Assembly: GCA_002449305.1 (NCBI GenBank)
Contig: DKDI01000035.1
Span: 1-5,913, forward strand
DNA from: Treponema sp. UBA6852
GTDB lineage: Bacteria; Spirochaetota; Spirochaetia; Treponematales; Treponemataceae
DNA length: 5,913 nucleotides
Direction: 5' to 3'
Shown: piece after piece, positions 4,278 to 5,913 of the stretch
Numbering within the stretch: position 1 is the stretch's first letter
Layout of the letters: every line of letters starts with the position of its first letter
Translations under genes and position numbers: made by a program
Notes under the pieces: model-generated
The model's input: the letters and a program-made list of their open reading frames with translations, nothing else
Database searches by the model: none
Told to the model about the DNA's origin: nothing

Positions 4278-5759
4278 TTACAAAGTGTCGCCAAGAGCTT
4301 TTCGCAAATCAGCGGACTCTTCTTTATTCATTGTGCGCACAATTTTTATTGCGTTGTCATCTGTCTGAATCCTTTTTGGAGTTCCGTCTGGATTTACGCT
4401 TCCCACAATTTGAACAATAGGATTTTTAGGGCTTGTAGGAGAAACATCAACAACTTGTCCGACTCTTCCGTTTGAAAGAAAAACAAATGCTCCGATTGGA
4501 AAAAGCGAAATGCTGTACAAAAGCGCTTTGATTACAGTTTCATCATAAAGATGGTTGCTGTTCTTTAGCATTTCAATCATGCCTTCATAAGTTGTTCTTG
4601 CTTCTCTAAAATTTCTTGGAGCTGTAATTGCTTCAAATGAGCAAGCAACGCCGATTATTTTTCCGTAGAGTGAAATATTGTTTTTTAAAAGATGCCTTGG
4701 GTAGCCAGTTCCATTTTCACGCTCGTGGTGATCCAAAACTCCCAGTTGAATTGTAAGCGGAAGTCCTGCGTTTCTTACAATATTATACCCGATTACAGTA
4801 TGAGTCTGCATCTGCGCTTTTTCTGAATGGCTAAGCGGATTATTGTTCATGTAAAGCTGCGGCGGAAGTCTTATCTGTCCTATTTCATGCAGAATACTTG
4901 CAACTCCAAGTTCAATAAGTTTTTCATAAGGCATTCTTATTTGCAGTCCGATTATGATTGCAAAAATTGCAGTTCTAAGGCTGTGGCTTATTAAAAAATT
5001 TTTATTTCTTGCTTCATAGCTTGGTGAAATTCTAAGCAGAAATTTTTTATTTTCTCTTACAAAGTTGCAAAGCTCAAGCACTTTTCCATTTAGTTCAGGC
5101 AATGAAATTATTTTTTGAGTTGCATATTTTGTGTAGACGTAATTTATAAATTCCATGAATTTGTCATAGGCGTTTTGAGATTCTAAAAGCTTTCTGTTGT
5201 CTTCTTCTTTTGAAATAGAAACTGGCTCTGAAGAAAAATTAAAAGGCTGCTGTTGCGCGGACTGCTGATTTGCATTTGCTGAAAAATTTTGATAGGCGTT
5301 TTGCATTTGCGCAGCTGGATTCTGAAAAACTGGCGTTGGGTTTGGCTGCTGAAAAATCTGCTGAGGTTGGACTTGTGGCTGGGCTTTTTTTTCTGGCTCT
5401 GGAGTTTCCGAAGTGAATTCTGAAAGGTCTACTTCTTCGCTTGTTTTAAATTTTTCAGGAATCTGCTCTTCTGGAACAGATTCTTCTTCATCTGTAAATT
5501 CTGAAAGATCTACTGATTCTGTTTCTCCAAGTGAAATTTGCTTATGTTCTGTTTTTTCTGGATTTTTATCTTCTTCAATTTTGGAAAGAGTTTTTTCATC
5601 TTCGCTGTAGACTTCAAGAAATCCCCACTTCTTTAAACATGAAAGCGCTTCTGCTGTTACTGAGCAAGGCGGAGTTGTCAGCAAAAAAAGAGAGTCAAGC
5701 ATTACATCTGAGTTGAAATGTGTGTCAGGTTTTATTTCTGCAACTTTGTATTTGACCAT
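4278..5759 (-). CDS. HD-GYP-domain protein with degenerate metal site
   Basis: A 493-residue protein without signal peptide or membrane segment. Residues 1-52 resemble the N-terminal module often found before HD-GYP domains. Residues 53-190 form a disordered linker: acidic, with two VDLSEFT copies (83-89, 110-116), then Gln/Asn/Pro-rich. The HD-GYP domain covers about 250-410: His259, HEIGQ (291-295), His320, His344-His345, GTGYP (350-354). A beta-rich tail (about 420-475, FPIGAFVFLSNGRVGQVVDV) is typical of the family. HD-GYP proteins hydrolyse cyclic di-GMP using a di- or tri-iron site. Here the HD aspartate is Glu292, the following Lys is Gln295, and the later metal-ligand Asp is Cys373, so activity may be altered or lost, leaving sensing or scaffolding. 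The ATG has AGGA (5767-5770) seven bases upstream on the minus strand. No GGDEF partner is in view. Confidence 0.9.
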   Translation of the reverse strand: MVKYKVAEIKPDTHFNSDVMLDSLFLLTTPPCSVTAEALSCLKKWGFLEVYSEDEKTLSKIEEDKNPEKTEHKQISLGETESVDLSEFTDEEESVPEEQIPEKFKTSEEVDLSEFTSETPEPEKKAQPQVQPQQIFQQPNPTPVFQNPAAQMQNAYQNFSANANQQSAQQQPFNFSSEPVSISKEEDNRKLLESQNAYDKFMEFINYVYTKYATQKIISLPELNGKVLELCNFVRENKKFLLRISPSYEARNKNFLISHSLRTAIFAIIIGLQIRMPYEKLIELGVASILHEIGQIRLPPQLYMNNNPLSHSEKAQMQTHTVIGYNIVRNAGLPLTIQLGVLDHHERENGTGYPRHLLKNNISLYGKIIGVACSFEAITAPRNFREARTTYEGMIEMLKNSNHLYDETVIKALLYSISLFPIGAFVFLSNGRVGQVVDVSPTSPKNPIVQIVGSVNPDGTPKRIQTDDNAIKIVRTMNKEESADLRKALGDTL

Positions 5760-5875
5760 AAATCTTTCCTATTCATTTTATTATCGGCAGAATTTTAGAA
5801 AAGTTAATATGGGGTATCTATAAAAACTGGTCATGCAATGTTATTTTACCCTTAATTTCGAGTTTTATAATTTAA

Positions 5876-5913
5876 TGTCATTATCGGGCTTGCCCCTGCG
5901 ATGTTTCTGAAAG
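5876..5913 (+). repeat. Left part of a palindromic repeat, cut by the window end
   Basis: TGTCATTATCGGGCTTGCCC begins like the first half of the local repeat module (compare TGTCATT at 3340-3346), and CTTGCCCCTGCGATGTTT parallels CTTGCCCTGCAATGTTT at 993-1009. It sits about 120 bases upstream of the HD-GYP start and probably continues past the window. Confidence 0.6.

Noticed and set aside
5413..5716. Plus-strand small frames opposite the HD-GYP N-terminus
   Set aside because: The Ser-rich translations are antisense to the acidic linker; no ribosome binding site supports them.
5866..5871. TATAAT on the plus strand as a promoter
   Set aside because: The hexamer is perfect but there is no -35 at suitable spacing and no gene follows within the window.

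Overview
The window looks like a chromosomal segment of a host-associated spirochaete, most likely a Treponema. This is inferred from an AT-rich composition, the single-chain (alpha2) type of glycyl-tRNA synthetase, an HD-GYP protein with a long acidic/Gln-rich linker, and abundant short palindromic repeats of the form TGTCATT...AATGACA between genes. The genus is a recognition-based inference, not proven by any one motif.

Layout. Positions 1-1144 hold a two-gene type II toxin-antitoxin module (RelB/DinJ-like antitoxin, PIN-domain toxin). It lies between two copies of the same composite palindromic repeat; the left copy is cut by the window edge. Positions 961-1868 are a 908-base stretch with no convincing gene but dense structure: the right repeat copy, an array of eight 22-bp units at strict period (1177-1350) bounded by a 16-bp inverted repeat, and a nested inverted-repeat structure (1435-1769) with 21-bp perfect outer arms and 14-bp perfect inner arms. 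A promoter-like extended -10 (1809-1817) then leads into glycyl-tRNA synthetase (1869-3323). A two-hairpin repeat module (3329-3433) separates that gene from a short aldo/keto reductase-like gene (3488-4270). This converges, with only 7 bases between stop codons, on a minus-strand HD-GYP gene (4278-5759). The last 38 bases are the start of another palindromic repeat.

How the genes relate. Only the antitoxin and toxin form an evident operon (stop and start codons abut). The synthetase is housekeeping; the reductase-like and HD-GYP genes look independently transcribed. No new multi-gene system is evident. The points worth a second look are the 22-bp array, the nested inverted repeats, the repeat-flanked toxin-antitoxin cassette, and two proteins that keep their fold signatures but have lost catalytic or metal-binding residues: the reductase (Tyr to Lys and His to Glu) and the HD-GYP protein (HD to HE, Lys to Gln, and a metal-ligand Asp to Cys).
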